Origin: Cytophagales bacterium Alg240-R148
Lineage (GTDB): Bacteria > Bacteroidota > Bacteroidia > Cytophagales > Cyclobacteriaceae
Length of the DNA: 64,000 nt
Assembly (NCBI GenBank): GCA_900537185.1
Contig: LS999826.1
Location: forward strand, 1,258,379 to 1,322,378
Direction of reading: 5' to 3'
Position numbers and translations under genes: made by a program. The notes under the pieces are model-generated. The model searched no databases and was not told the DNA's origin. It saw nothing but the letters and a program-made list of their open reading frames with translations. Below, piece after piece: positions 54,315 through 63,540 of the stretch (within the stretch, counting starts at the first letter, position 1; each line of letters starts with the position of its first letter).

Positions 54315-54903
54315 GTTGAAATCAGAAAAAACCAAACAATTCATTGTTGCAACAGTAGCACCCATTTTTAATAAAAAAGGGTATGCCGCTACTTCTCTGG
54401 CAGATTTAACCAAAGCAACTGGCCTTACTAAAGGAAGTATCTATGGTAATTTCAAAGACAAAAACCAAGTGGCGCAGGAGGCATTTAAATATAATTTGTC
54501 AGAATTGTCCAATAAAGTGAAAGTCTATCAATCCGGACAAACAGGGGCTTACGCTCTGTTGCAGGCGTTTTTCGAATTTTATGAAAAAGAATATGCAGTG
54601 GTAATGGAGAATGGAGGGTGCGCCATGTTAAATGCAGCAGTTGATAGTGATTACACCAATCCAGAATTAAGAACACTGGTTAAAGATGCTTTTGGTTCTT
54701 GGTTCCAAACCATAGCTGATTTGGTAGTAAAAGGGCAAGAACAAGGAACAATAAAGAACGGCGTAGATGCTGGTGTTTTTTCTGGAATGTGTTTGGCTTT
54801 AATTGAAGGGAGTTTGCTGTTGACCAAAGCAACTGGAGACAGCCGGTACATTAAAAACAACATTAAGTTATTGATTCGTAAGCTTGAAGAAATAAAAGCA
54901 TAA
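54313..54903 (+). CDS. TetR/AcrR-family repressor
   Basis: A DNA-binding repressor of 196 residues. The N-terminal HTH (about 6-55) shows FNKKGYAATSLADLTKATGLTKGSIYGNFKDK, typical of TetR, followed by a nine-helix ligand-binding domain including the ENGGCAMLNAAVDSDYTNPE stretch. The ligand pocket has Cys and many hydrophobic residues; the inducer is unknown. It lies immediately before a ketosynthase gene (38 bases after the stop). A palindromic operator covers its own start and a second copy stands before the ketosynthase, so autoregulation and control of the enzyme are very likely. Confidence 0.9.
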   Translation: MLKSEKTKQFIVATVAPIFNKKGYAATSLADLTKATGLTKGSIYGNFKDKNQVAQEAFKYNLSELSNKVKVYQSGQTGAYALLQAFFEFYEKEYAVVMENGGCAMLNAAVDSDYTNPELRTLVKDAFGSWFQTIADLVVKGQEQGTIKNGVDAGVFSGMCLALIEGSLLLTKATGDSRYIKNNIKLLIRKLEEIKA

Positions 54904-54921
54904 TTTTTTTTACACTAAAAA

Positions 54922-54935
54922 ATACCAATTGGTAT
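54922..54935. promoter_or_regulatory. TetR-type operator upstream of the ketosynthase
   Basis: The perfect 14-bp palindrome ATACCAATTGGTAT stands 7 bases before the ketosynthase ATG. It shares 12 of 14 bases with the operator core at the regulator's own start. Confidence 0.75.
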
Positions 54936-54941
54936 ATTATT

Positions 54942-56192
54942 ATGGAAAAACAAAGAGTAGTGATTACCGGTTTAGGCACCATTAATTCAATTGGGGCAAC
55001 CGTGAAAGAATTTTGGCCCAATGTATTGTCAGGAAAATCCGGGACAAGTAGCATAACAAGGTTTGATACCAACCAGCACAAAACTAAGTTTGCGAACCAA
55101 GTATTGGGGTACAATGGCTTGGATTATTTCGACCGCAAGGAACTTCGGAAATTAGATCTATATAGCCAATTTTCGTTAATTGCGGTGGAAGAAGCAGTAG
55201 TCAATTCAGGAATCGATTTCGCATCTTTTGATCCTGCGGAAGTGGGCGTCATTTGGTCGAGCGGCATAGGAGGATTTGATACCATTCAATCCGAACTCCA
55301 GTCTTATTTTGAAAACAATAGAACCCCGCAGTTCAATCCATTTTTTATACCCAAATTGCTTGCCGATTCCGCAGCTGGTTTGATTAGTATAAAATATGGT
55401 TTGATGGGTGTAAATTACAGCCCTGTTGCGGCCTGTTCTTCCTCTACCAATGCTTTGATTGAGGCATTTAACTACATCAGCTGGGGCAAAGCCCAGTGCG
55501 TGGTTGCCGGTGGTGCTGAAGCGCCAATATCAGAAGCAGCAATTGGAGGGTTTAATTCGATGAAGGCTCTTTCGACAAGGAATGAAGATTATGTTAAAGC
55601 TTCTAGGCCTTTTGATAAGGAGCGGGATGGGTTTGTGGCTGGAGAGGGTGCTGGTGCTTTGGTCTTAGAGTCTTTGGCGCATGCCCAACAAAGAGGTGCC
55701 AATATTATTGCGGAGGTAGTTGGAGGAGGAGCATCGGCAGATGCCTACCACATTACCAATACGCATCCCGAAGGCAAAGGTGCCATGTTAAGCATGGGAA
55801 AGGCCATTAAAGAAGCTGGAATAGAACCGGCCCAAGTAGACCATATAAACGCACATGCCACTTCTACTGGACCTGGCGATGTTTCAGAAATGAAAGCGAT
55901 AGAACAATTATTTGCTAGTAAAAAGACTCCCTTGTACACCACGGCAACTAAATCTATGACGGGGCATTTGTTGGGAGCTGCAGGAGCTGTAGAAGGCATC
56001 ATTACAGCACTGTCGGTTCTAAACGACGAAGTCCCACCAATAATAAATACCGAGGAACCCGGAGACTTTATCACCAAGCCGGTGGCCCTGGTACTTGGAA
56101 AAAGTTTAAAAACGAAAATAAATTACGCCCTATCCAATACATTTGGTTTTGGTGGTCACAATGCAAGTATTTTACTCAAAAAGTACCTGTAA
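54942..56192 (+). CDS. Beta-ketoacyl-ACP synthase (FabF/FabB-type), stand-alone
   Basis: A thiolase-fold ketosynthase of 416 residues that condenses malonyl-ACP with an acyl chain. The catalytic triad is complete: Cys165 in VAACSSSTNAL, His305 in INAHATSTGPGD and His342 in SMTGHLLGAAGA, with Lys337. The N-terminal RVVITGLGTINSIG and C-terminal NTFGFGGHNASIL are normal. No ACP, ketoreductase or thioesterase stands beside it; it is paired only with the TetR regulator and a shared operator. It may extend or modify fatty acids under specific conditions, or belong to a secondary pathway whose other genes are elsewhere. It ends 10 bases before the convergent lhgO gene. Confidence 0.93.
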   Translation: MEKQRVVITGLGTINSIGATVKEFWPNVLSGKSGTSSITRFDTNQHKTKFANQVLGYNGLDYFDRKELRKLDLYSQFSLIAVEEAVVNSGIDFASFDPAEVGVIWSSGIGGFDTIQSELQSYFENNRTPQFNPFFIPKLLADSAAGLISIKYGLMGVNYSPVAACSSSTNALIEAFNYISWGKAQCVVAGGAEAPISEAAIGGFNSMKALSTRNEDYVKASRPFDKERDGFVAGEGAGALVLESLAHAQQRGANIIAEVVGGGASADAYHITNTHPEGKGAMLSMGKAIKEAGIEPAQVDHINAHATSTGPGDVSEMKAIEQLFASKKTPLYTTATKSMTGHLLGAAGAVEGIITALSVLNDEVPPIINTEEPGDFITKPVALVLGKSLKTKINYALSNTFGFGGHNASILLKKYL

Positions 56193-56202
56193 ATGCATCG
56201 GT

Positions 56203-57390
56203 TTATAGCCGCTTTATGGCCATTTGAGCCAATGTGTTGCCAATGGCAAGAGAAGATGTAGCAGCAGGAGAAGGGGCATTGCCTACGTGGATGGAATTTT
56301 TATCTTCTAATAAAAGAAAATCGTCCACTAGGCCGCCTTTTCTGTCGCATGCTTGTGCCCGAACACCGGCACCACCTGCTTCTAGGTCTTCTTTTTGGAT
56401 TTCTGGAATTAATTCTTGCAATGCTTTTGTGAAAGCAGATTTTGAAAAAGAGCGGTACATTTCGCCCATACCTGTTCTCCAATATTTTCTGGCTACTTTT
56501 TGAAATCCAGGCCACATCAACGATTCCGACAATTCAGAAAGGTTGATTTGAGATTTTTTATACCCTTCTCTTTGAAAAGCCAAAACAGCATTGGGCCCAG
56601 CTTCGACACCACCTTTCATCATTCTAGTAAAGTGAACGCCAAGAAATGGGAAATTAGGATCTGGAACAGGGTAGATTAAATTTTTAACAAGGTATTCTTT
56701 TTCTTTTTTTAATTGGTAGTATTCTCCTCGGAAAGGAATGATTTTATAATCCACTTTGTCAATCATCTTTTTGGCAATTTTGTCGCTGTACAGCCCTGCG
56801 CAGTTAATGATTAATTTGGCATTTCTAATGGTTTGATTGGTAGTGATTTCATTTCCTTCAATATGTTCAACGGTTTCATTTAAATGAATTGTGCCTCCCA
56901 ACTCCTGTATTTTTTCGGCATATTTTAGTGCCACATCTTTGTAGTTGACAATACCCGTTTGAGGAACAAATATCCCAGCAACTCCTTGGACATGTGGTTC
57001 ATATTCTTGTAAGGCGTTCAATCCATCTAGATGAATCATGCCTTCAAGACCATTTTGAACGCCTCTTTCAAACAAAGTGTTCATTAAAGGAATTTGCTCT
57101 TTGTTAGTAGCAACCACTATTTTTCCGGTCAATTCAAAAGGGATTTCATTTTTCTTACAAAATTCGACCATTTTGTGGTACCCATCGACACAGTTTTTAG
57201 CCTTCAAACTTCCTGGTTTGTAATACAATCCGGAGTGAATCACACCACTGTTGTTACCTGTTTGATGAAAAGAAAGGGATTTTTCTTTTTCTATCAAACG
57301 AACTTTAATTCCCTTTTTTTGGCTAAGTAATTGGTAAGCAGTAGACAATCCGACAATTCCACCTCCAATAATAATTACATCTGTTTTCAA
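56203..57390 (-). CDS. lhgO: L-2-hydroxyglutarate oxidase / dehydrogenase family
   Basis: An FAD-dependent oxidoreductase of 395 residues that oxidises L-2-hydroxyglutarate to 2-oxoglutarate. The N-terminal dinucleotide-binding motif is DVIIIGGGIVGLSTAYQLL and the second FAD region is KLIINCAGLYSDKIAKKM. Substrate-side segments FHQTGNNSGVIHSGLYYKPGSLKA and PFRGEYYQLK are shared with LhgO and close relatives. The C-terminus has GGLVDDFLLLEDKN...HVGNAPSPAATSSLAIG. Start codon is TTG (57390); a stop codon lies just upstream in frame and no ATG is available before the FAD motif. It is convergent with the ketosynthase gene. Confidence 0.92.
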   Translation of the reverse strand: MKTDVIIIGGGIVGLSTAYQLLSQKKGIKVRLIEKEKSLSFHQTGNNSGVIHSGLYYKPGSLKAKNCVDGYHKMVEFCKKNEIPFELTGKIVVATNKEQIPLMNTLFERGVQNGLEGMIHLDGLNALQEYEPHVQGVAGIFVPQTGIVNYKDVALKYAEKIQELGGTIHLNETVEHIEGNEITTNQTIRNAKLIINCAGLYSDKIAKKMIDKVDYKIIPFRGEYYQLKKEKEYLVKNLIYPVPDPNFPFLGVHFTRMMKGGVEAGPNAVLAFQREGYKKSQINLSELSESLMWPGFQKVARKYWRTGMGEMYRSFSKSAFTKALQELIPEIQKEDLEAGGAGVRAQACDRKGGLVDDFLLLEDKNSIHVGNAPSPAATSSLAIGNTLAQMAIKRL

Positions 57391-57445
57391 CGGCCTAAAT
57401 TTTTAGCAATATTACAATGTAGTAGGGGTTATGTAAACTAAATTA

Positions 57446-57844
57446 TTATTTTTTTTCTGCCTCAAAGTCCAAAGAAACTGAATTCACACAATACCTAAGA
57501 CCAGTTGGTGCCGGCCCATCGTTGAAGACATGCCCCAAATGACCACCACAATTGGTACAAACAATTTCTAGGCGGGTCATACCATGGGTTTTGTCCAGAA
57601 TTTGGCCAACAGAGGTTTTGTCAATGGCTTGGTTGAAACTTGGCCAACCACAACCTGCATCGAATTTTGCGACAGAAGAAAATAGAGGCGTTTTACATGC
57701 TTTGCATGTATACGTACCGACCTCTTCCTGCGCATTAAACTGGCCTGTGTAAGGTCTTTCAGTTCCCTTTTCAATTAATACCCTAAATTCTTCTGAACTT
57801 AGAATGGCTTTCCATTCATCTTTTGTTTTAGATTTATTGCCCAT
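57446..57844 (-). CDS. msrB: Peptide-methionine (R)-S-oxide reductase
   Basis: A repair enzyme of 132 residues that reduces methionine-R-sulfoxide in proteins. Zinc ligands are Cys47 and Cys50 (CKAC) and Cys96 and Cys99 (CTNC); the catalytic Cys119 is in [13 protein letters not shown] and Cys65 in GCGWPSF may be the resolving residue. The segment [26 protein letters not shown] is invariant. No signal peptide is visible, so it acts in the cytoplasm. Its start overlaps the end of the serine-hydrolase gene by 11 bases. Confidence 0.96.
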   Translation of the reverse strand: MGNKSKTKDEWKAILSSEEFRVLIEKGTERPYTGQFNAQEEVGTYTCKACKTPLFSSVAKFDAGCGWPSFNQAIDKTSVGQILDKTHGMTRLEIVCTNCGGHLGHVFNDGPAPTGLRYCVNSVSLDFEAEKK

Positions 57845-59207
57845 TTTCGAGTGAATTAATTATTTCAGAAATAAATTTATCAAAATCAAATTGCTTTCTT
57901 TTCGAAAGCCCCATCCTTACAACTACCAATTGGTGGGATGGTACTATGAATACCCGTTGCCCGTCGTATCCATTGGCACTATAAATATCTGTTGGCGCGT
58001 TGGGGTAGGGTCGGTTGTTGCGATCGTGAAGAGCGCCGGCATTCAACCAAAATTGGGCACCGTAATTTTGTGTGCTATCATTTGGCGTTGGTGTGCTTAC
58101 ATAGGAAGTCCATCTTTCCGAAATTATCTGTTCTCCAAACCAATTCCCATCTTTCAAATACAATAAACCAAACCTTGCCCAGTCTCTAGGAGTTCCAAAA
58201 GCATAAGAAGACCCAACGTAGGTGCCACTGGCATCTGGTTCAAGCACGGTGTGGTACATACCAATTTTATAAAATAGTTCTTGGTATGGAAAATCGTGGT
58301 AAGCAGGTCCAAGTACATCTTTAGTGAGTTGAGAAATAATATTGGTTGTTCCACTGGAGTAATACCATTGCGCATCAGGTTGGTGTTGTTGCGCTTGTTT
58401 TGCGGCAAAATTGCCCATGTTGGCAGTTTTAAACAGCATATTGGTAGCTTTGCTGGGTCCGCTGTAATCCTCATTCCAGTCCAACCCAGCACTCATTCTT
58501 AACAACATATCGGTAGTAATATTGGTGCCTTGGTTTTGCCATATTGATAAAGGTGCTGGTTGGTATATATCTATTTTGTTTTGTTTTTCAAGTATCCCGA
58601 TGAGTGTAGAAGTGATGCTTTTGGTCATAGACCAACCAATCTGTGGTGTGTTTTGATCAAAACCATCGGCATACCGTTCAGCGATAATGCTGTCTTTGTA
58701 AACTACAATGATACCTCTTGAGTTTTTTAGAGTATCTTGTGTGTTGGTAAATGCCCAATCTATTGCCCTATTAAGCCGCTTGTAGTCGACTCCGTTCACT
58801 TTTGAATAGTCTACTAAATCTCCTTGGGGAAAAGGAATTCGTTGTAAAGAGTCTGGTGCTTGAATTGCCGGGGACCTAAGCTTTTGATTGCGCAAGGTGT
58901 TTTCACTAATTTCCGAAATCAGCGTACACCCTAAGCCCTTTCTATAAATTGCTTTTTTGGATGCCAAGCCAAAAACAGAACCCGTGGCGGACGAATCTTT
59001 TAAATCTAAATGAAAGGAACCTAATGATAATGGGAAATTTGACAAATCGGACTTAATAATTTCTTTTTCAGATCTTTTTCCTACATAAGCACAAGAACAC
59101 AAATCTTTGGCGCCATACCCAGAAAGGATGGGCAAGGCCAACCATAGGTATGCAACTGTTGCGAGAATGCATATTGCTAAAATGCTGATAGATAACTTCT
59201 TAATCAT
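57834..59207 (-). CDS. Serine hydrolase of the beta-lactamase class C / DD-peptidase fold
   Basis: An exported serine hydrolase of 457 residues anchored by an N-terminal hydrophobic helix (KKLSISILAICILATVAYLWL). The SxxK motif is Ser193-Met-Thr-Lys196 in IGWSMTKSITS, and the second motif YSSGTTN gives the YxS/N element. The third motif (HxG/KTG) is not clear by eye. Such proteins include penicillin-binding-like amidases, esterases and uncharacterised beta-lactamase-like hydrolases. Its role may be peptidoglycan or ester hydrolysis outside the cytoplasm. The last 11 bases overlap msrB, suggesting co-transcription. Confidence 0.88.
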   Translation of the reverse strand: MIKKLSISILAICILATVAYLWLALPILSGYGAKDLCSCAYVGKRSEKEIIKSDLSNFPLSLGSFHLDLKDSSATGSVFGLASKKAIYRKGLGCTLISEISENTLRNQKLRSPAIQAPDSLQRIPFPQGDLVDYSKVNGVDYKRLNRAIDWAFTNTQDTLKNSRGIIVVYKDSIIAERYADGFDQNTPQIGWSMTKSITSTLIGILEKQNKIDIYQPAPLSIWQNQGTNITTDMLLRMSAGLDWNEDYSGPSKATNMLFKTANMGNFAAKQAQQHQPDAQWYYSSGTTNIISQLTKDVLGPAYHDFPYQELFYKIGMYHTVLEPDASGTYVGSSYAFGTPRDWARFGLLYLKDGNWFGEQIISERWTSYVSTPTPNDSTQNYGAQFWLNAGALHDRNNRPYPNAPTDIYSANGYDGQRVFIVPSHQLVVVRMGLSKRKQFDFDKFISEIINSLENGQ

Positions 59208-59449
59208 TTGATGTTTGGTAAGGATGGCTGTTAATTTAAAATTGGCTGGAATAATTCTTAAAAGCCATTTTTTTTACAAGTAAATAATTAATTACACTAG
59301 TACTATTATAAAAAAAATAAATATATTGTAAGAACGGTATTGTGTGAAATTTGTAGGAGGTTAATTAATATAATCTTGTTAATTTTTACTAATTTAAAAA
59401 AAGTGGTAAGGATTTTGAGAATGTATTACCAAAACAAATAAAAAATAAT

Positions 59450-59962
59450 ATGAAAGCATTTAAAAGAGGGGCTATTGTTTTAATATTAATGTTGGCTACA
59501 GTTAATTTGACACAAGCACAAAACTATAATATCAAACGGGTATTCATTTATAACTTTATCAAATACGTACAATGGCCACCTGCCTACTCTCAAGGTGACT
59601 TTGTGATTGGTGTTGTCGGTAATTCAGAAATGGTCAAACATTTGGAAGACATGGCTACGAAGAAAAAAGCAGGAGGAAGAACCATTATTATTAAAAAGTA
59701 TAAAAGCATTAGTGAAATATCTAAATGCAACATGCTTTTCATTCCAAAAGAAAGAAGTAATTTATTGCCACAGATATTAAAAGCGACAGCAAATATAAGT
59801 ACGTTAATCATTTCGGAAAAAGATGGCATGGCCAAGTCGGGCAGTGGTATAAACTTTGTTATGATCGACGGAAAACCAAAATTTGAGTTAAATACCGCAG
59901 CTATTGAGCAGAAAAATTTGAGAGTTTCAAATGAATTGTTAAGTTTAGCTATTAAAATCTAA
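59450..59962 (+). CDS. YfiR-family (DUF4154) periplasmic protein
   Basis: A small exported protein of 170 residues with a signal peptide (FKRGAIVLILMLATVNLTQAQ). The mature part has KRVFIYNFIKYVQWPP and FVIGVVGNSEMVKHLEDMA near the start, then MLFIPKERSNLLPQILKA and MAKSGSGINFVMIDGKPKFELN, which are the DUF4154 signatures. In gammaproteobacteria YfiR restrains the diguanylate cyclase YfiN. Here its partner is not a GGDEF protein but the HAMP-GAF-PAS sensor starting 27 bases downstream. The 242 bases before it are AT-rich with no certain promoter. Confidence 0.9.
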   Translation: MKAFKRGAIVLILMLATVNLTQAQNYNIKRVFIYNFIKYVQWPPAYSQGDFVIGVVGNSEMVKHLEDMATKKKAGGRTIIIKKYKSISEISKCNMLFIPKERSNLLPQILKATANISTLIISEKDGMAKSGSGINFVMIDGKPKFELNTAAIEQKNLRVSNELLSLAIKI

Positions 59963-59989
59963 ATTTAGACATCAATTTACCAGCAGTTT

Positions 59990-61903
59990 ATGAAAAAGAT
60001 GAGACTGACTATTGGCCGAAAAATTATTGGAGGCTTTTCATTTTTGATTGTTATTTTTGTAGTAAATGCATTGATTGTATTTATTACACTTAATGAAAAC
60101 AAAAAAACGGTTCAAGAAGCTTCTGAAGTCCGAGCCTCCTTAGAGGCCACTCGAGATTTCAAACTGTTGGTGACCAAATCTAAAATGTACACTACCAATT
60201 GGGTGTACTTACAAAGTAATACGGAAGATCAAGATGCATTAAAAAAGCTACAAGACTATGATTATCCAGAGTTAAGGGACGAAATCACAAGTTTGAAAGA
60301 GCATTGGGCAGATTCATTGAATAAAAAGGCAATGGACTCAGCGTTATATGAATTTGAGACGCTGATTGAAACAGAGAAAAAAATAATGGGTGACCTCAAT
60401 TCTTTTGAAGACTATGAGGATCCATTTATTAAATTAACTGCTGAAGATGAAATCGAGTCTATTGTTTTACCTACCACTAAAAAGTTAATTGGAATTTTAG
60501 ATAGACTTGCCGCTTCTCAAACAGAAGACGATGAGAAGGCCAAACAATCGTTGTTAAGTGCTTTTGATACCTTGAGTATCATTACCCTGACCTCAGGAGT
60601 ATTTATGGCCATCTTAGGAATTATTGGAGCTTATGTGTTGTCTCGCTCTATCACACGGCCTATAAGCTTCTTAAAAGGGGTTGTAATGAAATTGAGCAAG
60701 GGGGAACTGGTAGATGAAGAAAACCGCAAATTCGGAAACGACGAAGTAGGAGAAATGGCCCTGGCCATGGACAATCTAGTGAAGGGGTTAAAGTCTACCA
60801 CTAGTTTTGCAGAAAATATAGGAAAGGGCAATTATGCATCGGATTACCAGCCACTTTCGGAGGAAGACGTTTTGGGCAATGCCCTAATTGACATGCGCGA
60901 CAATTTAAAAAATGTTGCAGACGAGGACCAACGACGAAACTGGGCTACAGAAGGAGTTGCTAAGTTTGGAGAAATATTAAGAACACACAACAATTCCATT
61001 TCTGAACTATCGGATCAAATCATAAGAAGTTTGGTTAAGTACTTGGAAGGAAACCAAGGTGGGTTGTACATTCTGGATGACCAGCAATCCGATGAAGAAG
61101 GGTTTTTAACTTTATCGGCATGTTATGCTTGGGATAAAAAGAAATTCTTAGATCAAAAAATATTCAAAGGAGAAGGGCTTGTAGGGCAATGTTGGCAAGA
61201 AATGGATACCGTATATTTAACCGATGTGCCAAACGACTACATCAACATCACATCAGGGCTTGGAGATGCGAATCCATCCTCCGTACTAATTGTACCTTTG
61301 AAAGTTAATGATGAGGTGTTTGGGGTGATTGAAATTGCATCCTTTGCAAACTTTGAAAAGTACGAAATTGAGTTTGTGGAAAAAATCGGGGAGAGCATCG
61401 CTTCTACTATTTCCAGTGCCAAAATAAACAGCAAAACACATGTCTTGTTGGAAGAATCGCAACAAATGACAGAACAAATGCGAGCGCAGGAAGAGGAAAT
61501 GAGACAAAACATGGAGGAGTTACAAGCCACGCAAGAAGAAATGCAACGTTCTCAGCGGGAGTCTCAGGGAACCTTATCTGCTATTAATGGATCTTTCGTT
61601 AAAGTTGATTTGAATGAAGAAGGTGTGATTCTTAATGTGAATGAAAAACTGCTTAGTTTAACAGGTTTTGAAAAGGATAGAGTTATAGGAAGCCATTATA
61701 GAATACTAGCCGCAGAAACGGATAATTATACTGAAAAATATGCGCCACTGTGGGACAAACTAAATGGGGGCAACTCAGTAGAAGGTGATTTTGATATTAA
61801 AACAAGAACGGGTAATGTAATCCATGTAAAAGGAAGCTTTTCCCCAATGTTGTCTACATCAGGTGAAGTAGAGAAAATTGTGATGTTAGCGGTGGATGTC
61901 TAA
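59990..61903 (+). CDS. Membrane sensor with HAMP, GAF and PAS domains but no visible output domain
   Basis: A 637-residue inner-membrane sensor. Order: helix 13-34, periplasmic four-helix region (35-190), second helix 195-217, HAMP (218-270), a linker, GAF (about 335-480, with YILDDQQSDEEGFLTLSACY and SSVLIVPLKVNDEVFGVIEIAS), a Met/Glu/Gln-rich coiled coil (485-530) and a C-terminal PAS (530-637) ending at LAVDV. No histidine kinase, methyl-accepting, GGDEF or HTH domain follows, and the terminator 19 bases further on shows the frame ends there. Partners probably supply output. It follows the yfiR-like gene by 27 bases. Confidence 0.9.
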   Translation: MKKMRLTIGRKIIGGFSFLIVIFVVNALIVFITLNENKKTVQEASEVRASLEATRDFKLLVTKSKMYTTNWVYLQSNTEDQDALKKLQDYDYPELRDEITSLKEHWADSLNKKAMDSALYEFETLIETEKKIMGDLNSFEDYEDPFIKLTAEDEIESIVLPTTKKLIGILDRLAASQTEDDEKAKQSLLSAFDTLSIITLTSGVFMAILGIIGAYVLSRSITRPISFLKGVVMKLSKGELVDEENRKFGNDEVGEMALAMDNLVKGLKSTTSFAENIGKGNYASDYQPLSEEDVLGNALIDMRDNLKNVADEDQRRNWATEGVAKFGEILRTHNNSISELSDQIIRSLVKYLEGNQGGLYILDDQQSDEEGFLTLSACYAWDKKKFLDQKIFKGEGLVGQCWQEMDTVYLTDVPNDYINITSGLGDANPSSVLIVPLKVNDEVFGVIEIASFANFEKYEIEFVEKIGESIASTISSAKINSKTHVLLEESQQMTEQMRAQEEEMRQNMEELQATQEEMQRSQRESQGTLSAINGSFVKVDLNEEGVILNVNEKLLSLTGFEKDRVIGSHYRILAAETDNYTEKYAPLWDKLNGGNSVEGDFDIKTRTGNVIHVKGSFSPMLSTSGEVEKIVMLAVDV

Positions 61904-61922
61904 GTCTAAATATATTAGAATT

Positions 61923-61957
61923 AAAAAAGGGGATACATTGTTGTATCCCCTTTTTTT
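61923..61957. terminator. Bidirectional terminator between sensor and TPR gene
   Basis: An 8-bp core stem (61929-61936 with 61943-61950) with a six-base loop and A6/T7 flanks. The T7 run overlaps the stop codon of the minus-strand TPR gene, confirming its true end. Confidence 0.93.
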
Positions 61958-63488
61958 ATATGTGTCCTTCTGATTCCAATTTGATTTTTATGTTTTTTAT
62001 AACGCTGTCCAACTCTTCTGAACATTGCCCTAACATTTTTATATATTGTTCGGTGTCTTCTTCATGTTTTAAAGTTTGAAGCAGGCTTACCAACCCTAAA
62101 ATGCTAGCAACAGGAGCCCGGAGTTTATGGGCATTAATAAAAGCATACTCACTTAATTGGTCGTTTTGAAACTGCAACTGTTTTGTTCTGGATTGTACCT
62201 TGGTCTCTAATTTTTTGTTCCAATCATTTAATTGTTGGTTCAGTTCGTGCAGTTCTTTTGTTTTGTTTAAAATTTCGGTGTGTTGGGTGTCAATTTTAGT
62301 TTTTCTTTCCCTTAACAACCCATACATTTTTTTTCTTTCCGTATTTTGGTAATACATGTAGTAGGCCATAATACTGGTAATTAGTATTAAAATAAATAAG
62401 ACCGTAATAACAGTAGCTTGCCATTTTATTTGCTCGTCTTGTTCGGATTTTAACTTTAAAAGCAGCTCTTTTTCTTTGTCACTAATCTGCTTTTCAAAAT
62501 AACTTTGCATCTTAATCATTTGGTTGCTTTTGTCTTTTGTATACAGGCTGTCTTGTATGCTGGCGTAACGTTTGAAATTTTCAAAAGCAGCTGAAAAAGC
62601 GCCTTCCGCACTATCCAATCTAGAAAGGGCTTTGTAGGAGCCTGCGAGCAAATTCGTCGAGTTGTATTCTATACATTTTTGTACGGCCTGATTGGCCACT
62701 ATTCTTGAATTTTTCAAATCGTTCAATGCCAAATAAGAATCACTTAAAGCCAATAAGTTGATGATGATACCGCGTGCATCATTTAGTTTAGTCCATTGGG
62801 AATGGCTTAAGTTAAAGAAGGACAATGCTTTTTTGTGTTTGCCTTGTGCCTGATTAACCAAACCTAAGCCATAATTGGCATATGCAATGTACCTAGGCTC
62901 TTCAAAGGAATTGGCCATTTCTAACGCCATTACAAACTGCTCATTGGCTTCTTCAATTTTACCTTGAAAAAAGTAGAGTTCGCCTAGATTGTAATGAATC
63001 AAGGCTGTTTTTCTTGTGAGATTGTAAGTGACGCGCAGGCTCAAGGCAGTTTTAAGAGATTCTTCTGCCTGGCCATACTTTTTAGTTGCCTTAAACACCT
63101 CGCCAATATTATTTAACGTCTCTGTATATCCCTCGTATTGCTGAATTTCCAAATAACTTTGGGCAGAAATGTGGTAAAATTTAAGTGCCAATTCAAAATT
63201 GCCTTCGGACCAGAATGTGCTGCCATTTATGGATTCAGCACGGGCCCTTCCTTTTGTATACTGAAGTTCCTTCGCATATTTATTGGCCTGTTCTGCATAA
63301 AATCTAGCATTGTTGGTGTTGGTTGAAATATAATAAAACGCAATATCGTTCATTATGTCTACCTTTTTTTTCCCTTGCTCTTCCTTACCCAATTGGTTTA
63401 ACAAACTGTCCAATAGCTTTTTTTGCTGAGCAAAACTATTGGTGAAAACAAAAAATAGTAGAATAATATAGATGAAAAATGCCCTCAT
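61956..63488 (-). CDS. TPR sensor with transmembrane helix and kinase DHp helix pair, lacking the ATPase domain
   Basis: A 510-residue exported sensor. Signal peptide (RAFFIYIILLFFVFTNSFAQ), then about six tetratricopeptide repeats (40-310) in the periplasm, a membrane helix (358-378), a coiled coil (385-445) and a DHp-like helix pair containing INAHKLRAPVASILGLVSLL with the phosphoacceptor His454. In histidine kinases this H-box is followed by a HATPase domain of about 120 residues; here the protein ends after 56 more residues (ESEGHI). The stop codon overlaps a terminator, so the truncation is native. It may accept phosphate from a partner or form a docking hub. Upstream on the same strand is tyrA. 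Confidence 0.88.
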   Translation of the reverse strand: MRAFFIYIILLFFVFTNSFAQQKKLLDSLLNQLGKEEQGKKKVDIMNDIAFYYISTNTNNARFYAEQANKYAKELQYTKGRARAESINGSTFWSEGNFELALKFYHISAQSYLEIQQYEGYTETLNNIGEVFKATKKYGQAEESLKTALSLRVTYNLTRKTALIHYNLGELYFFQGKIEEANEQFVMALEMANSFEEPRYIAYANYGLGLVNQAQGKHKKALSFFNLSHSQWTKLNDARGIIINLLALSDSYLALNDLKNSRIVANQAVQKCIEYNSTNLLAGSYKALSRLDSAEGAFSAAFENFKRYASIQDSLYTKDKSNQMIKMQSYFEKQISDKEKELLLKLKSEQDEQIKWQATVITVLFILILITSIMAYYMYYQNTERKKMYGLLRERKTKIDTQHTEILNKTKELHELNQQLNDWNKKLETKVQSRTKQLQFQNDQLSEYAFINAHKLRAPVASILGLVSLLQTLKHEEDTEQYIKMLGQCSEELDSVIKNIKIKLESEGHI

Positions 63489-63540
63489 TTAAATACTTTA
63501 ATAGTATAATTTAATGAATATTCTTAATTAGACAAACAGC

